Below, one piece after another: positions 32,048 to 44,329 of a DNA stretch of 64,000 nucleotides. A program made the translations under genes and the position numbers. This stretch comes from Chara braunii. Taxonomy: Eukaryota > Streptophyta > Charophyceae > Charales > Characeae. The stretch lies in contig BFEA01000043.1 of the NCBI GenBank assembly GCA_003427395.1, forward strand, positions 393,587 through 457,586, in the 5' to 3' direction. The notes beneath the pieces are model-generated. The model ran no database searches, was not told where the DNA came from, and was given only the letters and a program-made list of their open reading frames with translations. The stretch's first letter is position 1; each line of letters begins with the position of its first letter.

Positions 32048-32266
32048 TTTTTTTTTTTTTTAAATAAAAACAGAACCTTGCAGGTTCTGGCTCCTTTCGA
32101 TTCCGGGGAGCGTCAGTCCAGTTCCTATTCCACCGGCAAGCCAGACATAGTTTACGCACGTACGCTCCTCCCCATTATGGCTGAGAGGCCCGAGTGGACA
32201 GCATTGATAACGTCCCGTGGGGAGGATGTACCACCCCTCACCCCTGCCTAAGTTATCCTGTTTCAC
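32048..32266 (-). mobile_element. Short LINE-tail/SINE-like insertion, minus strand
   Basis: Plus-strand T run (32049-32060), then the reverse complement of the family tail: a perfect hairpin (AGAACC..TTGCA..GGTTCTG, about 32071-32088), GCTCCCCGGAAT, GCCGGTGGAATAGGAACTGG, GGGAGGAGCGTACG and AACTTAGGCAGGGGTGA. It resembles the insertion at 18.15-18.40 kb in length and content. I could not fix a target duplication. Confidence 0.75.
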
Positions 32267-32990
32267 TTACTTGACCTGCTCTTGCTGTCCTGACTCTCTC
32301 TACGTCTCCCTCGCTAATGTATTCCAACCAGGGGTAACAAGGCTTGTCTGTTCCTCTCAGCTATTTGGCTGTCAGGTTTTCTTTATGTGCTGGAGCAGTT
32401 GGCCTAGCTGTTTATTGTTGGTCTGGATAACCCTAAACCCTAGCAAGAGCTTTCTCTGGTGCTGCTGCTATCTGCTGTTTTGTGGGTTTGCTTTAGCGGT
32501 TAGCGCTGTTCTTCTAATACCTCTTTGCTGGGTGTATGTCCCTTGGCCTTCGGACATGAGACAATATTAGCCTAGAGAGGAAGTTAATGGATTGTCCCAG
32601 GAGGCTTGTATATCTGTCCTCTATAGGGGGACTATTAAAGGTAGAACTACTATCAGAAGGATTTTATACCGGTGTCTGCCTGTCTACTGCGTCTTTCGGT
32701 AGCCTACCGAGGCGTGGGGGCTCTTCTCTTGCACCTATGGATGTCTCTAATAGGTACGATCAGAGGTCTTGTGTTTAGTGCTTATGGGCTTGCCTTTACA
32801 TTGTGTTTGGTAACTTTGGTGTGATCAGTGTTCCGGGATTCCTGTTTTTTGTTCCTACTCCTGAGGAGAGCTGTTAGTTGGTTGGTTATCCTTGTCTGTA
32901 GTTTGGCTTATTTTCTTTTGTGCTTGTAGTCTCTGTGTTATTTTGTTTTCGTCTAAGTCTTGTGTAGGTTTGTGTTTAATGGATGTTGTT
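32267..32990. other. Unassigned sequence
   Basis: No gene is recognised. The stretch is T/G-rich on the plus strand and ends in a C9-T8 run (32991-33008). It may be the 3' UTR of the minus-strand LINE fragment that follows. Confidence 0.35.
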
Positions 32991-33008
32991 TCCCCCCCCC
33001 TTTTTTTT

Positions 33009-34370
33009 CCTGTGTCTCTCTTCCTTTCTTACTGCTCATCTTCGATTTGTGCTTCTTCCTCCTGACTCTCCCCTGTGTTCTGCTGTTCTGTGTCCCATTC
33101 TCTAAATTGTAGGTAATTGTCTTTAATTTTTGCGATTCTCTTATTTAATATCCAATTTTCCTCAAATGCCTTTTGATTCTCTCCTTTCTTTGGGGATCTG
33201 TTATTCTTTCTTGTTTCTTGAGTTCCTTTTTCCATTGCACTCTGATTTCTGTTTCCACTATTTCTTTCGTTTCCTTCCTTCTTGTTCCGTTGTTGTCCTC
33301 AGGTTCTTTAATGTACCTTTGCATCTTGTACGCCATATGACCCATATAGCCGCTCTTCTTAATAGGTCTGCTACTGTTCTTTCTTCTTCTTCCAGTTTTC
33401 CTTCTCCGTCTCTTGCTGAGAGTAGGTAGTTGGCTTGCGCTGGGTACGGGTTCAAGGAGATGTTAGACCAGGCTGTCCTGACTGACTCCCATAATGTGAC
33501 TGCGTGTGAGCACTCAATCAAGCAGTGAATGAGGGATTCTGCTTTGTTATCTCTTCACATTTTGCAATGGGATGATTGTTCCGTCCTTTGGTCTGCCCTC
33601 CTACGTGAGTCTAGCCATTCATTGACTGGGAGCGCCCAGTAAAGGATCAGCCACTGCAGACTTCTGAACCTAGTGGGCCTTATGCTGCTGTAGTAGTCCC
33701 ACGGGATTTCAGACGGCCATCCATGACTTTCTCCTAGATGTTTGGACCATCTTTTTTAGATGACAGGACGTGGGTCCTCTGTCTTGTTCCTTATTTTGTA
33801 CCCTATCTTTGCCTCATAGTCCTGCAGGTTGACTAGTTTTCTTGCTCTTCCCCTGCCCAGTTTGACATACCATCCCCACTCCGTTGGGTCCACCAGTCTC
33901 CACCTCCAACTCTCTCATGTCCTTATTTGGTCTGAATATTAGTTGTTTATTCACATGGTTGTCGTTGCTGTCCTGAGTTTCTTTTTTCTTTTTCTGGGAC
34001 CATGTTCTGACTTTCCTGATGTTTTCTAGGTTGAATTCTAATGTTATTATACTCGCTTCTTCGATTTCGACAATTGACTTATGTTTCTTCATTAGTTCAT
34101 GAACTTCAAATTCTGCGGTGTCTCCCTGGTTTCCTAACTTCTTTTGGAATTTCAGGGCTACTGAGGGTGTTGATCGTTGCTTGTCTGTTCCCAATCCCCC
34201 ACTTCCCATTTGATTTCCCCTTTTAGTATGGCTCTCCATTCTAACGAGATGCTAACTAGCATTTCCTCTAGATTCTTTTCAAGGTTGTAGGCTCCCTTGA
34301 GTTGAAGTCTCAGTTCTGGGGTCCTCTTCCATCTCTTCCCTTCTAACTATCTTAACTAGCTGTTTTCCTA
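33009..34370 (-). pseudogene. LINE ORF2 C-terminal fragment, minus strand
   Basis: The minus strand at about 33540-33690 reads SLQWLILYWALPVNEWLDSRRR, followed by a damaged zinc finger. It continues at 33258-33521 with IECSHAVTLWESV and AAIWVIWRTRCKGTLKN, the standard LINE C terminus. Another frame at 33814-34239 covers the preceding region. Several stops separate them. It has the same domain order as the LINE fragment at 18.4-20.8 kb but a diverged sequence. Confidence 0.7.
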
Positions 34371-34930
34371 ATTCTCTAACTGTTACCAACAAACCAGAGG
34401 AGAGCAAAAAGGGCAACATTTGTAAGTAAAGCCCTTCCAAACAGGGACAGATGTTGCGCTGGGCCCCATATCGAAATTCGCTGCATGATTCTCTGCTGCA
34501 GCAGATCGTTTTGAAATTCAGCACACCTTCCCAGGGCCACCTGCACCCCCAGGTATCATTCAGTGCTGCCTTCCGCCACCTTTTTCATCTCCCATTCAAC
34601 CACAAGTGCGTACCTGTTTGGAAGAAAATAGATCGACTTGCTCCAATTGACAGCAGCTTCAGAATATTAGCATATTGTGCCAAACAAGCCTTTAAAGCTG
34701 ACAGGGACTGAACTGTATTTTCCGAAATAGCCATGAGGTCATTGGCGAGAGCTTTGACCCTGCATTCTGTGTACTGTATCGGATGGCCCCGGATCTCCTG
34801 GTGGCTATGATATTATTGATGAGCACTTCCAACTGCAGGACAAACAGCAGAGGTGCCAAAGTGCTATGAACCTGGTTGTTTGTTGTCTCAAGACCAACAC
34901 TCGCTCTCATAGACTTCCAGGTATGCCCAT
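34371..34930 (-). pseudogene. LINE reverse transcriptase fragment with altered active site
   Basis: The minus strand reads APLLFVLQLEVLINNI, the RT block that follows the conserved RQGDPLAP motif. About 90 bp later it reads ALANDLMAIS, where the catalytic motif is normally (F/Y)ADD. Asp is thus replaced by Asn at the first catalytic position. Downstream text (to about 34371) fits the thumb region. Upstream RT motifs are lost. The fragment abuts a different LINE piece at about 34370. Confidence 0.6.
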
Positions 34931-35056
34931 ACATACACAGAAGGAAAGGGAGAGGATGGAAGTATCACACCGCACAGGGAGATAGAAACACAGCGGAAGA
35001 CTTGACCATGCGATATGACAGAGTACACTGAAAGTACAATTCGCTCAACAGAATCC

Positions 35057-35881
35057 TCACAACCAGTCACAAAAGAAAGTCGAGTAGATCACATTCAGAA
35101 AACAATGAAGCAAAGATAGTTTCCACACAGTATCAACACTGTTTATTAAACCCTCGTCGTCGTCGGGCTCCACGTAGAGCGCACTGGCTTCGTCTTGCAG
35201 GGATTGATCTGTGGTGAGAATGTGGGACCTGATGATGGAGGCCAAGGAGACCGCCATGACCTCTGCCGGGCACATCTTTCCTGCAAGAGTGGTGTACGGC
35301 AGCGCTGTCACAGTGTTCCACGCTCTCCATACCAGACCTTCGTGTAATTTGGCTTTCTCGTCCAATTTCCCTATGATTGGCTCGAAGGGCTTGGCTGTGT
35401 CAGGGGCCTGGCCTGTTTTGTCTTCATTATCTGCATGGGCCGCTGGGACTTCATAAACGCCCGTTGGGAATTCATATGAGATCCCTTCTTTGATCGTTCT
35501 GGCCAGAGGCCGCTGGTCTCCCAACGTCGGGATAGTGAACGAAACATCGTTGGCTACCTGCCACTCACCGAATTTCCTCCTGTATCAGATGGGGACCAGA
35601 GGTCTGACGACTTTGATTGTTTTGCGGTCCGATGCTGCTTTCTCAGTGACATGGGGAACCCTGTTCTCCGCAACATTTCGGATTGTGCAGTTACTGTACT
35701 CTTTGTTGTGTTTCTGGCGGTACTCCTCATTCTGATCGAACAGGCACTTTGTCTGAGCAGCGACAATGGCTATCTCCCGTTTGATGGATCGTTGCTCACT
35801 GCCTTTTTCCGATGTATCAGCTTGAGATTCCCTGGGCCTCTTGTCTCTGCCCTTTGAAGGCTTCCATTTTTTTGGAACCAT
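35057..35881 (-). pseudogene. Unrecognised 275-codon frame with one internal TGA
   Basis: Two minus-strand segments (35585-35881 and 35057-35584) lie in the same frame and are separated only by a TGA at 35585-35587. The first is rich in Lys/Arg/Glu. The second includes an Ala/Leu-rich stretch (LAGKMCPAEVMAVSLASIIRS) and an acidic VEPDDDEG. I do not recognise the family. Near its end the minus strand has GGGTTTAATAAACAGTG, an AATAAA-containing word found again at about 44742-44758, so the piece is probably part of a retroelement. It lies just downstream of a LINE ORF1 remnant on the same strand. Confidence 0.35.
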
Positions 35882-35929
35882 GTCTCTGATTGGGTCCTTG
35901 TGGGACTGTGTGTCGGCGCTGGATTCCTT

Positions 35930-37385
35930 TTAGGAGCCTGAGTCTTCTCTTTCCCTCTTCTTCTCGTAGTAGCGGAAAGCACTGAACTCCGATAGCTCAC
36001 TCTGTTGTCTCAGGATGTCGTATGGATTCTTCGAAGTGTGGATCCCTGCTACCGCGGTCTTGTTGTTTCTGCCTGTCTTCTCTTGGTGTTTCATGCATGT
36101 CACGCGGATGTCAAATTCTTTTTCTCTCTCGTTTCTGGCTCTTTCAAGATATTCTTGCAGCCACGATATAGGAGTCTCCCTTTCCTTTCGAGTTCTATGT
36201 CTTCTCCTTTTGGTGGAAGATATGTCCATTCCTTGCTGGGTTAGATCCTGGTCTGAATGATCCGGGCCCGTTAAGGAGGCATGAGGGTTCTGGTTCTCAG
36301 AGGGTTCGCTACCCTTAGCAGGCGTAATGCCCTTCCTTTTTTTATTTCCGCTTGGTTCGTCGTCGTTAGTCTTTTGGGGTGAGGCTTGCCTCTTGAGGGA
36401 GGGGTCAGCCTGTGGGCTTCGGCCCTCGATGATCTGTTTGGCTGTGTCCAGGATGTTGTCATAGTCCTCTGGATTGGAGAGAGAGGCAGCCGTTTGCTGT
36501 CTGATTGACTCCAGGTCCCACATCAAGTCCTCATGCTTCTTTTCTTCCTTGATCACCCGGGAGTGGATCACTGGGTCCGGGTGGATTTTCCCTGGGATTC
36601 CGGTAATCTTTTGTGCCCCCACGTAGTGCCATTTGCTGTCTGAAGGAGGGAAGATGCCTGGCAGTTTGACCGATGGGGAGGTGTTAGTATAGATCCAGAT
36701 CCATTTGGGATCTGGGATGTTATCGTCAAAGACCCAACCGTCGTAGTCTGAGTCGTTGACGAACCAGATTCCTTTAGCTTCTTCCACCTCTACTAACATG
36801 TTCTGCCTTAATTTTTTCTGTCAGTGGAGTGTGGGATTTGGGATCCGTTCCCAGATGGCCCCTGGCTTTGCATCTAAAACAGATTGGGGGCATTTTGGTT
36901 GACACTGTTACTACCGTGACTTTGTCTCCAATGAGACATTGCCACTTTTCTGTGAAGATCGATGGGTCATCGGTGAGTACCTCCAAGATAGCTGTGACCG
37001 AGTCGCAGTGGGGAGCCAAGAAGTCGGGCGTGGGAAGGACCCACTTCAGTATCTTGTTGGCTGGATATTCCACTTCTAGGCGGTCTTTGATGAGGGGGTG
37101 TCCTCTAGCGGGGATGTTGTTGAATTGTACCCAGAACTGTTCCCTCACCAATCATTGTTTGTAGGAGGCAGCTGGCGAGATTTCGGCTCGTTTTGTTGTT
37201 TCGGATTTCCAGCGTGACAGGGTGCAGACAGAGCCGTGACAGTTCAGAGTCTCGCATCTTCCCAACAAGTGTGTGGCTTGAGTGGCGTCTTTGAACACCA
37301 CCATCATCATGGTTCTGCCCAAGCCGAGCAGGGAGAACTTGTCGGCATCAGTTTTTATGTTCTCCTGTTCCAGAATGGTTTTCAC
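35930..37385 (-). pseudogene. LINE ORF1 (gag-like, zinc knuckle) remnant
   Basis: Three minus-strand pieces join end to end. 37152-37385 has a DUF4283/RRM-like beta segment (GRTMMMVVFKDATQATHLLG). After a single in-frame TGA, 36774-37151 has VQFNNIP, YPANKILKW and a zinc knuckle CFRCKARGHLGTD that has lost its last Cys. After a frameshift near 36790, 35930-36799 is a charged C-terminal part with KKRKG and a KRRRHRTRKERE basic stretch. This domain order is that of ORF1 proteins of plant L1-like LINEs, which bind element RNA. The N terminus is lost in the gap at 37392. Confidence 0.7.
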
Positions 37386-37391
37386 TATCCA

Positions 37392-38043
37392 NNNNNNNNN
37401 NNNNNNNNNNNNNNNNNNNNNNNNNNNNNNNNNNNNNNNNNNNNNNNNNNNNNNNNNNNNNNNNNNNNNNNNNNNNNNNNNNNNNNNNNNNNNNNNNNNN
37501 NNNNNNNNNNNNNNNNNNNNNNNNNNNNNNNNNNNNNNNNNNNNNNNNNNNNNNNNNNNNNNNNNNNNNNNNNNNNNNNNNNNNNNNNNNNNNNNNNNNN
37601 NNNNNNNNNNNNNNNNNNNNNNNNNNNNNNNNNNNNNNNNNNNNNNNNNNNNNNNNNNNNNNNNNNNNNNNNNNNNNNNNNNNNNNNNNNNNNNNNNNNN
37701 NNNNNNNNNNNNNNNNNNNNNNNNNNNNNNNNNNNNNNNNNNNNNNNNNNNNNNNNNNNNNNNNNNNNNNNNNNNNNNNNNNNNNNNNNNNNNNNNNNNN
37801 NNNNNNNNNNNNNNNNNNNNNNNNNNNNNNNNNNNNNNNNNNNNNNNNNNNNNNNNNNNNNNNNNNNNNNNNNNNNNNNNNNNNNNNNNNNNNNNNNNNN
37901 NNNNNNNNNNNNNNNNNNNNNNNNNNNNNNNNNNNNNNNNNNNNNNNNNNNNNNNNNNNNNNNNNNNNNNNNNNNNNNNNNNNNNNNNNNNNNNNNNNNN
38001 NNNNNNNNNNNNNNNNNNNNNNNNNNNNNNNNNNNNNNNNNNN
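37392..38043. other. Assembly gap
   Basis: 652 unknown bases. Any open frame drawn across it is meaningless. Confidence 1.
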
Positions 38044-39422
38044 GTGTGCTATGCTACCCTTTCTGCGGGGTGTGTTTGCTTTATGGTGAGGGATGGTACC
38101 GTGGAGGTTAGATTTTTCCCTTTTTTGTTTAAGATTGATGTGTAGCTCTATAACAATCTTTATTCAGTGGTTTGGCGATGTGTTGTTTTCCAGAACAAGA
38201 TGGGCTTCCAACGATCTGCCCAGTCGTGTACGAGCTGGACTCGACACGTAGGATCGAGCTTGTGTGTCAGATTTCGGGCGATCGAGCTGGGGAGGGAGGG
38301 GGGGGGGGAGAGGTCTTATCCGGAGGTCCGGATCGAGTGGACGACTACGGGGAATGCAGCTGCATGCATGCAGCCTGCGTGGCCTGGTCGGGACTATGCC
38401 CGGCTGGGATTTGGGGGGGGAGGGTGGGAGGGTGCTGAGGGGGGGGGGGTGGGCTATGGGGTGCGTTAGGTTTGCTTTACTGTGATTCATGACAGGTGGA
38501 GGGGGGGTCTTGGAGGTGGGAGCAGGTAGGAGGGAGGTTGAGTAGATGGGCTGGGGTCGATGTTAGGTGATGGGGCTGCGAAGAGTTAGGAGGCAAGGAG
38601 CGGTGAGGGGAGAGGGAGGCGGGTGGGGGTTGAGGGGGAGTGGAATATAGGCGTGGGGAGGGAGTGACCAACGAATGAATGTGACGAGAGTGCTTAGGGA
38701 AATGGGCGGTAGGAGTTGGAGTCGTGAGAAGAGGAGCTGGAGGCTGGGGGCGTGAAAGAGGATTGTCCCCTTTGTGAGGAGAGGTGGGATGTTAAGGCAG
38801 ATTTAGGGGAGGGAAAGCTCTGTAGATTCAGGACGGGAACTTGGAAAGATGAGATGACGAGAGTTAGTATAGGTGTGAATGTAGACAGTATGGAGAGGGG
38901 AGGGGGGCGCAGTAGAGAGCTTCTCACGGAGGGGCTAGTAGATTGAACCTTTGTCTTCATCACTGAAGCAGGCTGAACGTGGGCCGAATGTAGGTCTTGA
39001 TGCCTTCGATGGATCAGCTCAGCTGTATGTCACTGTTGTCAAGCAGGGGCGGCGTCCTGCTTGGGAGCGTACTTCGGTCCTCTGGAGATGGTGGCCAAGT
39101 CGAGTTCCGGGCGGGAGGGCTGCTGCGAATAGCAAACGACTCCAACGATGCAGCAGTCCTTCCACTGATGTCGTGCGCGCAGGGGGTGCACCTGGGCGGG
39201 CTTGGGCGGGGCATCTGCACGCCCTCGTGGCGATGGCGGGCGTTCCCGCCCAGCTTTGAAAGTTTGAAGTCGGGCGCGCGCAGCGCACGGGCGGTTGGGC
39301 GGGAGGGTGAAGGGGGCTGGGTTGTGGTTGGCGTCATCCCGTAGGGCCAAGGCCGGGCACTAGCGCGATTTAGCGCAACGCTAAAGTTTTGCGCTTACCA
39401 ACGGCGCAGGCGTTTTTTTTTT
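38044..39422. other. Unassigned; G/A-rich strand-asymmetric block
   Basis: No gene is recognised. From about 38280 to 38940 the plus strand is strongly G- and A-rich, with long G runs (about 38290-38310 and 38410-38450) able to form G-quadruplexes. From 39100 to 39420 it is GC-rich; an imperfect palindrome AGCGCGATTTAGCGCAACGCTAAA... lies at about 39361-39395, followed by T11. Confidence 0.45.
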
Positions 39423-39430
39423 TCCGCATT

Positions 39431-39641
39431 CTGGAGATTGTCATCTTGCCGACGACGAAGACTATGGGGTGGCTGACGGGATTTCCTCGGAAGGAGCAGG
39501 TACTGGAGCCACGTCACTGCCCGAAGGTAGCATGGGGGCATACAGCCTGAGCTCCATGTCGGGGAAAGAGAGCAGCGAGGGCAGCGAGAACAGCGAGGAC
39601 TCTGGACTGGGCAGCCCTAAAACCTCTGCCGCTGCGGACTA
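39431..39641 (+). pseudogene. LINE ORF1 C-terminal end
   Basis: The plus strand reads an acidic, Ser/Glu/Gly-rich tail (DDEDYGVADGISSEG...SEDSGLGSPKTSAAAD) closed by TAA at 39639-39641. It is placed just before an ORF2 start, so it is read as the ORF1 C terminus. Everything upstream of about 39423 is unlike a LINE ORF1. Identity rests mainly on position. Confidence 0.5.
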
Positions 39642-39695
39642 AATATATCGAACGTCCAACTAGCAACCTCGCCCAACGAACGCCCACCCCAACCG

Positions 39696-39726
<31 letters not shown>

Positions 39727-39785
39727 CAAACAAACAAACAAACAAACAAACAATATGAACACAGCACCCCGCCAGACGAAGCCAA

Positions 39786-40088
39786 ATGGACTACAACGAG
39801 GATCAGCCTGAGCCAGTGAGAATAGACTGGCAAGCCAAAGGATTGACGATCCATAGCTGGAATGTCAACGGCTTGGGCAACATTCTTGAGGAAGATGACA
39901 AACTATGAGACATCAGACTTGGCCTCACAGACAAAAGAAATCTCAAACCCGATGTCATCCTTCTATAAGAGACTATCTATCAAACCTCACCAACCACACC
40001 AGAATCAAGAAGACTGTGGAAAAAAGCCTAGGTGGATGCCCTTTCACACTGTGGTCCAATTAACCGGACCAAAGCAACCACGGAACAG

Positions 40089-40129
<41 letters not shown>

Positions 40130-43100
40130 TGGTCCGATGGACCACAGATCAGATATTAAAGTGATCATAACAGGTACTTCACTTGATCTTAGCCAAAAGG
40201 CCGTGATACCATCTACATCCAAAATCTGGTCGGAAGGACAGGTAAGCAACGGCGAAGGCGACACAGCGGAGGGTAGGTCGTCATGGGTCCAAATCACATG
40301 TCAAGAGGAAGAGATCAGAATCCTCAACATATACGCCCCCAACACGGAAACTGAACGCATAGCTTTCTTTGACCACATCAAATCACTCTTCCCGAACCCC
40401 CTACCGCTAATCATTGCAGGCGACTGGAACAGCACGATGGATCCCAACCTGAACCGCATCTCCCGGGCAACGCTGTTGGGACCCACACGAGCGAGCACAC
40501 ACCTGAGAAACATCATGACGGAGTTCGATCTGGTAGACCCTTTTCGAATTTTCCACCCACGCAAAAAAACCTTCTCCCTAGTCAAAAGGAACCGATCTAA
40601 CCACGCATCACTGTCACGGATCGACTTCTTCCTAATCTCCGACATGTTGCAGGGAGCAATCAAGGAGGCCGATATCCTACCAGCAGCAGCCTTCAAGGGG
40701 CTCGATCACAAACCGACCTACCTGCTCCTCAACTTCAACTCTCCGGTAGAAAAAGGGAAAGGCTTTTTCAGACTCAACAACTCACTTCTCTCCACAGATC
40801 GCATATCAGAGGCAGTCAGATAGAACTGGGCTTTCTTACAACAAGATGAGATGAAACGCCGAAACAGACACAAGTGGTTCATAGACAGCTATACAGACCT
40901 ATCTTAGACAGTCTCGGTAGAGTCTAGAAGCATAGCAGCAGAACGCAAAATCAGGAAGGGAGAATTACAAATTGCTCTTGACATCACGGAAACCAACCTC
41001 GCATCAGATCCTTCCAACTCCTTCTATCACGACCTACTACAATCTACCAAGGACAAATTAAATGAATGGAGAAGATGGGAACTCAGGGGCCTACAAATAC
41101 GGGCCCGAATGAACGACTACACCCTGAACAAATCCATGTCCAAATTTTTCTTCTCCAAAATTAAAGCCAATGGAAGGAATAACATGATCGAGAGACTGAA
41201 GGACCCAGCGGACCAAGGGAAGAGAAAGTCAGCCAATACAAACATGGTAAGAATAGTCAGATCCCTTTACGTCGACCTCTACGAGTCCAAAACTACCTCC
41301 CCCCCCCAGTTAGCAAACATCAATGCCCGTCAGCGCATGATGACCTACCTAGAGAGAACAATCACCCAACAACAAACAGATGAACTGGACAAACCTATCA
41401 CCCTAGGGGAACTGCACACAGCCCTATCCCAGATGGGAAATGACAAAGCTCCAGGAACCGATGGCGTGTCCAAAGAATTCTGGATCCAGTTCTGGCCCAC
41501 ACTGGGAGTTGACCTCCTTAACTTTATTAATGACAGCAGGGAAAAAACAGGCTTGGTTCAAGTCCTAAGCACCAGCGTAATCTCACCGTTATATAAGAAT
41601 GGCGACAAGGAGGAACTTAGGAACTACAGACCAATCTCACTTCTCACAACGCCATACAAAATCCTAGCAAAGGCTTTAGCAAACAGAATCATAAAACTTA
41701 CAGACAAATGCTTTCACATCGACCAAGCAAGATACATTATGGGCTGATATATTTTGGATATTGTGATGACTCTAAACGAGGCTGTAAAGAAGATAACAGA
41801 AAAACGGATGCAAGCAGCGATCCTATTCCTCGATTTCGAAAAGGCCTACGATCAAGTTAATTGGGACTTCCTGCATAGTTGTATGGAAAAGATGGGAGTC
41901 GGCCCAAACTTCAGAGAGTGGGTAAAAGTACTCTATGGGGATGCCACGGGCAAGGTGCAGATAAACAAAATACTGTCAGAAACCTACCCGATATCGAGAT
42001 CGGTCCGTCAAGGCGACCCTCTCGCACCCCCAATATTATAATGGAAGCCATTGCATCCTTCCTCCGCAAGGATCCATCCATAGACCGCCTGGCCGAACAA
42101 AACCACAACCCCTCCACGACTTCGTTCTCCCCACAGCACAAATGTTCGCAGATGACCTCACGGTCCTCATCCGCGCCAGCAACTCCTCCTTCCAGGCCCT
42201 AGCCCGTGCAATGGAAGCCTTCAGACTCGCCTCAGAAATGAAGGTAAACTGGTCGAAAACGGAAGGGTGGTGGCTTGTTGAAGGCACCCTCCCCCTAACC
42301 TCCAGACCCATCCACCCCAATGTCATGGACCACAGGCGACCAAGCGCTCCGATACCTGGGCATTATGGTAAACAGAGATGGCATCTGGCGAGGCATGGAA
42401 GATACTCTAATCGCCAGAATAATAACCCGTCTAGCCACCTGCAACAAAGCCCAGGCCTCCCTGATAGGGAGAGCCCTGATCATCAACACAACAGTTTTCT
42501 CCACTCTGTGGTACATGGCCTCGATTTGTTCCCCTCCTGACGATGACCTGAAGAAGTTGAAGGCTAGAGCCAGGTGTTACCTGTGGACCGGCGACCTCGG
42601 CAGAACCACCTGCATAAACAAGGTGGCCTAGCAAATTGTCACCAGGAAACCACACGAAGGTGGGCTAGGTATTATTGACCCCAAACAGGAAGCGATCGCC
42701 CTCCAAATGAAATGGATAATCAAAATCCTAACCAAACAAGCCCTCCCGTGGACCAAAATGGTGGTAGACAGCATAAGAAACGTGGCACCGGTAGCATCTC
42801 CTCCGAACATGAGTGGCCTGTTCTGGATCATGGCAAAGGAATGGGCAATCAAATCCGGAAGACCTGCTAGGAATACCAACCCCGGGACCCCCAACCAGCC
42901 CCCAACTACGCCCATCCCCTACTGGTCACCGATCCTGAAGGCCTGGCGCCGATTGATGCCAGAAAAGAAAGGGTCCCCGAGCAACAAACAGGAAGTCCTA
43001 AGACAGCACCTGTTCTGCAATCCCTGAATTAAAGACACAGAGGGCAGACCATTGACTCTTCGGGGTAAAGACCGCAGATGGTTGTCTTGGGTGGAGAGAG

Positions 43101-44329
43101 GAGTATGGCAGTTCAAACATTTGTGGTCTAAGGACCGACAAGAATGGTTAACCGTACAGGACCTCCGCACATCCTTAAAAGGATGCCACCTACTGACCAC
43201 CAACCTATCAGAAATCCTTCGAAGCATTCCCCCCCCATGGACAACCCTCCTCAAAGAATCACACACGTGGAAACCAGGAGACTCGGGACTGCTCATCACA
43301 CATACCTCACCAACAAGAGCTTACCGCTTTGTGTCCAAACCGGACCCGACCAACTACCAGGCCAAGTTCATATCCTACCCCATCATCAAACACATCATTT
43401 ACGAACTAGAGATCCTAAACAAAACACCACAGAACGAACAAATAGAAACCTACCTTCTCAGGAAGGTTAGGGTCTCTCATAGGAAACCCTGGATCATCTT
43501 TCAGCTGGAACTCAGCATTAAGGAGCTGGAATTCGACCCAAAGGAATGGATATGGTATATGGGCGCCACCGGGAAATCGAGGACGATAATAGAATATGAC
43601 GTAAAGTTCGGATATAACCTCGGACTACAAACCAGGGACCCAAATCCAAGGCTGACAGAGAAATGGAGAAGCATACTGAATTTAGGCGACACGACCCCCT
43701 TCACCATCCCCAGGTCCAAATACCTTCTCATCGGACCTATCAGAATCCATAGCTTGCAATGGCTAATAGCACATGCAGCGCTTCCCGTCAACCAGTGGCT
43801 ATACACTAGAAGGAAACATTCGAACCCTGACAGTTCAGAATGCTGCTCAATGTGCGGCAGCACTCTCCCGAAGACATCCCACACTGCCTCCTGTTCTTCC
43901 CAGAAGCGACACGGGTATGGATGAAGGTCCGCGAGCTATGGTCGATCCTGTTCGCTGCCCCGCCCCCTAACATCTCCCCCCCTCTCTATCCTAATCCTAA
44001 CTAACATCCCCAGTAACATAACAGGCAGCAGGGAAGCATGGTTTACCTTGCTCAGGAAGCTGCCACTGTGGGTAATATGGAAACGAAGATGTACTCGAAC
44101 AATCGAGGGTGCAGAGGTGGCCAGGGAAGAAATGTGGTCACTACTGCTGATCATGGAAGAGATGGAAATTAGAAGCCGATGGCGGAAAATAGTCAACTCT
44201 ATAAGACACAGACCAGAAAGACAAGCAACCAAGAAACAAACCTTCATGAGGAACTGGCTAAGGGGCAAGGTGGCGACGATAGTTGACAACAGGTTGAGGT
44301 GGAAGAAGTGGTACCAGACACAATCATGA
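39786..44329 (+). pseudogene. LINE ORF2: AP endonuclease, reverse transcriptase, zf-RVT; broken
   Basis: ORF2 starts at ATG 39786 with the endonuclease opening TIHSWNVNGLG. Endonuclease blocks follow: KPDVILL.ET, RILNIYAPN, IIAGDWNS, SRIDFFLIS and GLDHKPTYL. RT blocks are NDKAPGTDGVSKEF, YKNGDKEELRNYRPISLL, AILFLDFEKAYDQVNW (domain A, Asp intact), VRQGDPLAP and FADDL (domain C intact, about 42142). The C terminus has SPPNMSGLFW, WLIAHAALPVNQW, a Cys/His cluster (CSMCGSTLPKTSH) and LWVIWKRRC. Stops or shifts fall at about 39907, 40824, 41750, 42040, 42630, 43025 and 43925. In an intact element this protein nicks DNA and primes reverse transcription. Confidence 0.85.
40095..40210 (-). pseudogene. 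U2 snRNA retropseudogene with poly(A), inside the LINE endonuclease
   Basis: The minus strand of 40129-40210 matches the first 80 or so bases of U2 spliceosomal RNA: CGGCCTTTTGGCTAAGATCA, then the branch-point-recognition region (CTGTTATGATC, altered), TTTAATATCTGAT, and stem-loop IIa as TGTGGTCCATCGGACCACA. Stem IIa differs from the common TGTGGGCCATCGGCCCACA by a compensated base pair. The match ends exactly at the foot of stem IIa and A34 follows (T run 40095-40128). A 3'-truncated, polyadenylated copy is a retropseudogene. It is in the opposite orientation to the host LINE. Confidence 0.9.

Noticed and set aside
37236-38145. Frames of about 290 codons at 37.2-38.1 kb
   Set aside because: Almost all of their length is unknown bases in the assembly gap.
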